DNA from: Chitinimonas viridis
GTDB taxonomy: Bacteria; Pseudomonadota; Gammaproteobacteria; Burkholderiales; Chitinimonadaceae
Assembly (NCBI RefSeq): GCF_030409555.1
Contig: NZ_JAUFPU010000004.1
Span: 251,680 to 315,679 of the forward strand
DNA: 64,000 nt
Direction: 5' to 3'
Below, one piece after another: positions 62,506-64,000 of this stretch (position 1 is its first letter; each line of letters starts with the position of its first letter). Under the pieces are notes generated by a model. It made no database searches. It saw only the letters and a list, made by a program, of their open reading frames with translations, and had not been told where the DNA came from. A program made the position numbers and the translations under genes.

Positions 62506-63531
62506 ATGAATGCATCCACCCTGTGGCAGAACTATCTGCACCTGAAAGCCGGTGAACCCAAGCTGCGCGCCCGAGATGCAGCCGCCCGGCTAGGCGTAAC
62601 CGAGGCCGAACTGGTCGCAGCCGATCCACTGTCCATCACCCTGTTCCCCAAGTGGGCCGATATCCTGGGCGAGCTGGAAAGCCTGGGCGTGGTCATGACG
62701 CTGACCCGCAACGAGGCGGCGGTACACGAGAAAACCGGCATCTATGCCAATGTCAGTATCCAAGGCGAGATCGGCCTAGCGCTCAATCCGGAGATCGACC
62801 TGCGTTTCTTCCTGCAAAGCTGGCGTTACGGTTTTGCCCTGCGTGGTGAGCGACCCTCGCTACAGTTTTTTGATCGGCATGGCGATGCCGTGCATAAGGT
62901 GTTCCTGACAACAGAATCCAACCAGGCCGCCTATGACGAGCTGGTATCCCGCTATGCCAGTTGCCACGCCACGGTTGAGCCCGATCGCCGGCATGAGCCC
63001 GCAGCGGAACAACCTGACACAGCCGTGGATACCACGGCCTTCCGCCAGGGTTGGCTCAATCTGGCCGACACCCACGAATTCTTCCCGCTGATGCGGCGTT
63101 TCAACCTGACCCGCCCCCAAGCATTGCGCCTGGCACCGGTCGGCTATGTACGGGCGGTGTCGCTGGAATCCGTCTCATTATTGCTGCATGCCGCTGCGGA
63201 GCAAGACCTACCCATCATGGTCTTTGCCGGCAACCAGGGCTGCCTGCAGATACACACCGGGCCAGTGAAGAAGGTAGTCGCCATGGGCCCCTGGCTCAAT
63301 GTGCTGGATCCAGGCTTCAATCTGCATCTGCGCATGGACCTGTTCGACACGGCCTTCGTGGTGCGCAAGCCTACCCGTGACGGCGAAGTCACCTCGCTGG
63401 AATGCTATGACAGCGATGGTCAATTGATCGTGCAGTACTTTGGCGAACGCAAGCCAGGGCGGCCCGAATTGCCCGGCTGGGCCAAGCTGGTGCACGGCCT
63501 GCCAGACAGGGAGGCGCGCCATGTTCACTAA
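62506..63531 (+). CDS. hemS: Haem-degrading/haem-binding protein HemS (HmuS)
   Basis: ATG 62506 follows ACCGGAGAG and gives 341 residues. The two tandem similar domains of HemS/ChuS are visible: KAGEPKLRARDAAARLGVTEAEL ... ESLGVVMTLTRNEAAVHEKTG ... and the second VFAGNQGCLQIHTGPVK, WLNVLDPGFNLHLRMDLFDTAFVVRKPT. It takes haem in the cytoplasm, and some members open the ring. The stop overlaps the hmuT start by 11 bases. Confidence 0.95.
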   Translation: MNASTLWQNYLHLKAGEPKLRARDAAARLGVTEAELVAADPLSITLFPKWADILGELESLGVVMTLTRNEAAVHEKTGIYANVSIQGEIGLALNPEIDLRFFLQSWRYGFALRGERPSLQFFDRHGDAVHKVFLTTESNQAAYDELVSRYASCHATVEPDRRHEPAAEQPDTAVDTTAFRQGWLNLADTHEFFPLMRRFNLTRPQALRLAPVGYVRAVSLESVSLLLHAAAEQDLPIMVFAGNQGCLQIHTGPVKKVVAMGPWLNVLDPGFNLHLRMDLFDTAFVVRKPTRDGEVTSLECYDSDGQLIVQYFGERKPGRPELPGWAKLVHGLPDREARHVH

Positions 63532-64000
63532 GCGGACACTGACACGCGGCCTGCTACTAAGCAGCCTGCTGCTGGGCTGCACCGCCCAGGCGGCAGAGCG
63601 GCTGGTCATACTGACCAGTGATATCGCGGAGATCGTCGTGGCCCTGGGCCATGCGCCCGATGTGGTGGGCCGCGACCGTTCCTCCCGCCAAACGGCACTG
63701 GCCCACGCCACCGACATCGGCCTGTCACGCGGGGTGGCCGTGGAGTCGGTAGCCCGGCTCAAGCCCAGCCTGGTGCTGGGTAGCCCCATGGCCATGCCCG
63801 ATGGCATCTGGCAGCAACTGAGTGGCCTGGGTATCAAGGCAGTCAAGCTCGGCACGCGCGAAGATGGTAGCGACTACGCCAACACCATACGGCGGGTAGG
63901 TGGCCTGATCGGTGCCGACGCCGCCGCCAGCAAGCTCGCCAGCGATTGGCAGCATGCCATGCGCCCAGCCCCCTCCATCGGCCGTCGCGTGTTGATCACC
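63521..64000 (+). CDS. hmuT: Periplasmic haem-binding protein HmuT, partial
   Basis: The 160 visible codons start MFTKRTLTRGLLLSSLLLGCTAQAAERLVILTSDIAEIVVALGH. That is a signal peptide followed by the HmuT/BtuF-type helical-backbone binding protein (VVGRDRSSRQTALAHATDIGLSRGVAVESVARLKPSLVLG). LLLGC could be a lipobox, or cleavage may occur at AQA. The gene is cut at the window end; hmuUV should follow. Overlaps hemS by 11 bases. Confidence 0.92.
   Translation, partial: MFTKRTLTRGLLLSSLLLGCTAQAAERLVILTSDIAEIVVALGHAPDVVGRDRSSRQTALAHATDIGLSRGVAVESVARLKPSLVLGSPMAMPDGIWQQLSGLGIKAVKLGTREDGSDYANTIRRVGGLIGADAAASKLASDWQHAMRPAPSIGRRVLIT

Overview
The window is a 64 kb piece of a GC-rich chromosome, most likely from a betaproteobacterium of the Neisseriales type (Chromobacteriaceae or Chitinibacteraceae-like). 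That placement is inferred from gene order: rseA-rpoE beside nadB and a YgfX-type gene; hfq-hflX-hflK-hflC-hisZ-purA; and ndk-rlmN-pilF-rodZ-ispG-hisS-yfgM-bamB-der. I see no insertion sequence, prophage, CRISPR array or rRNA operon. Most of the window is ordinary, tightly packed core genome with many stop/start overlaps.

Layout. 1-11.9 kb: sigma-E with its anti-sigma factor (cut by the window edge), nadB, a YgfX-like and a SIMPL-domain protein, a PilZ-like protein, a large hybrid sensor kinase, RNase R with a very long basic tail, two tandem tRNA-Leu(CAG) genes each with its own promoter and terminator, and pdxJ. 12-31.8 kb: the purA-hisZ-hflCKX-hfq block, then der-bamB-yfgM-hisS-ispG-rodZ-pilF-rlmN-ndk, a divergent SPOR-domain protein, tilS and accA. 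32-34 kb: fliW divergent from flgM-flgN, which has an excellent sigma-28 promoter, then a guanidine-II riboswitch in front of a Gdx-type SMR exporter.

34-45.9 kb: a family-3 binding protein, a PotF-like polyamine-binding protein, thyA-folA, a PAS-GGDEF diguanylate cyclase, a DHFR-like protein, an ArnD-like deacetylase homologue that has lost its metal-binding histidines, an unknown gene behind a candidate sigma-54 promoter, a CAU tRNA, a GNAT enzyme, an MFS exporter divergent from an SgrR-like regulator, and yjdM. 46-53.8 kb: an oxidoreductase cluster (GMC oxidoreductase, Tat-exported small subunit, aldehyde dehydrogenase) transcribed away from a protein resembling cyanobacterial acyl-ACP reductase, followed by a 7TMR-DISM histidine kinase and a NarL-type regulator. 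53.9-57.5 kb: an orphan CoxE-like VWA protein, an AraC regulator and an S41 peptidase lipoprotein. 57.6-64 kb: an OmpR-type two-component system and a Fur-controlled haem-uptake operon (hemP, TonB-dependent receptor, hemS, hmuT cut by the window end).

The least ordinary parts are the acyl-ACP-reductase-like/aldehyde dehydrogenase/GMC locus, the terminator-like hairpin between hemP and the haem receptor, the guanidine riboswitch, the degenerate ArnD homologue, and a possible N-terminal extension of RpoE downstream of its own sigma-E-type promoter. All assignments come from reading the sequence and from remembered family features; no database search was run.
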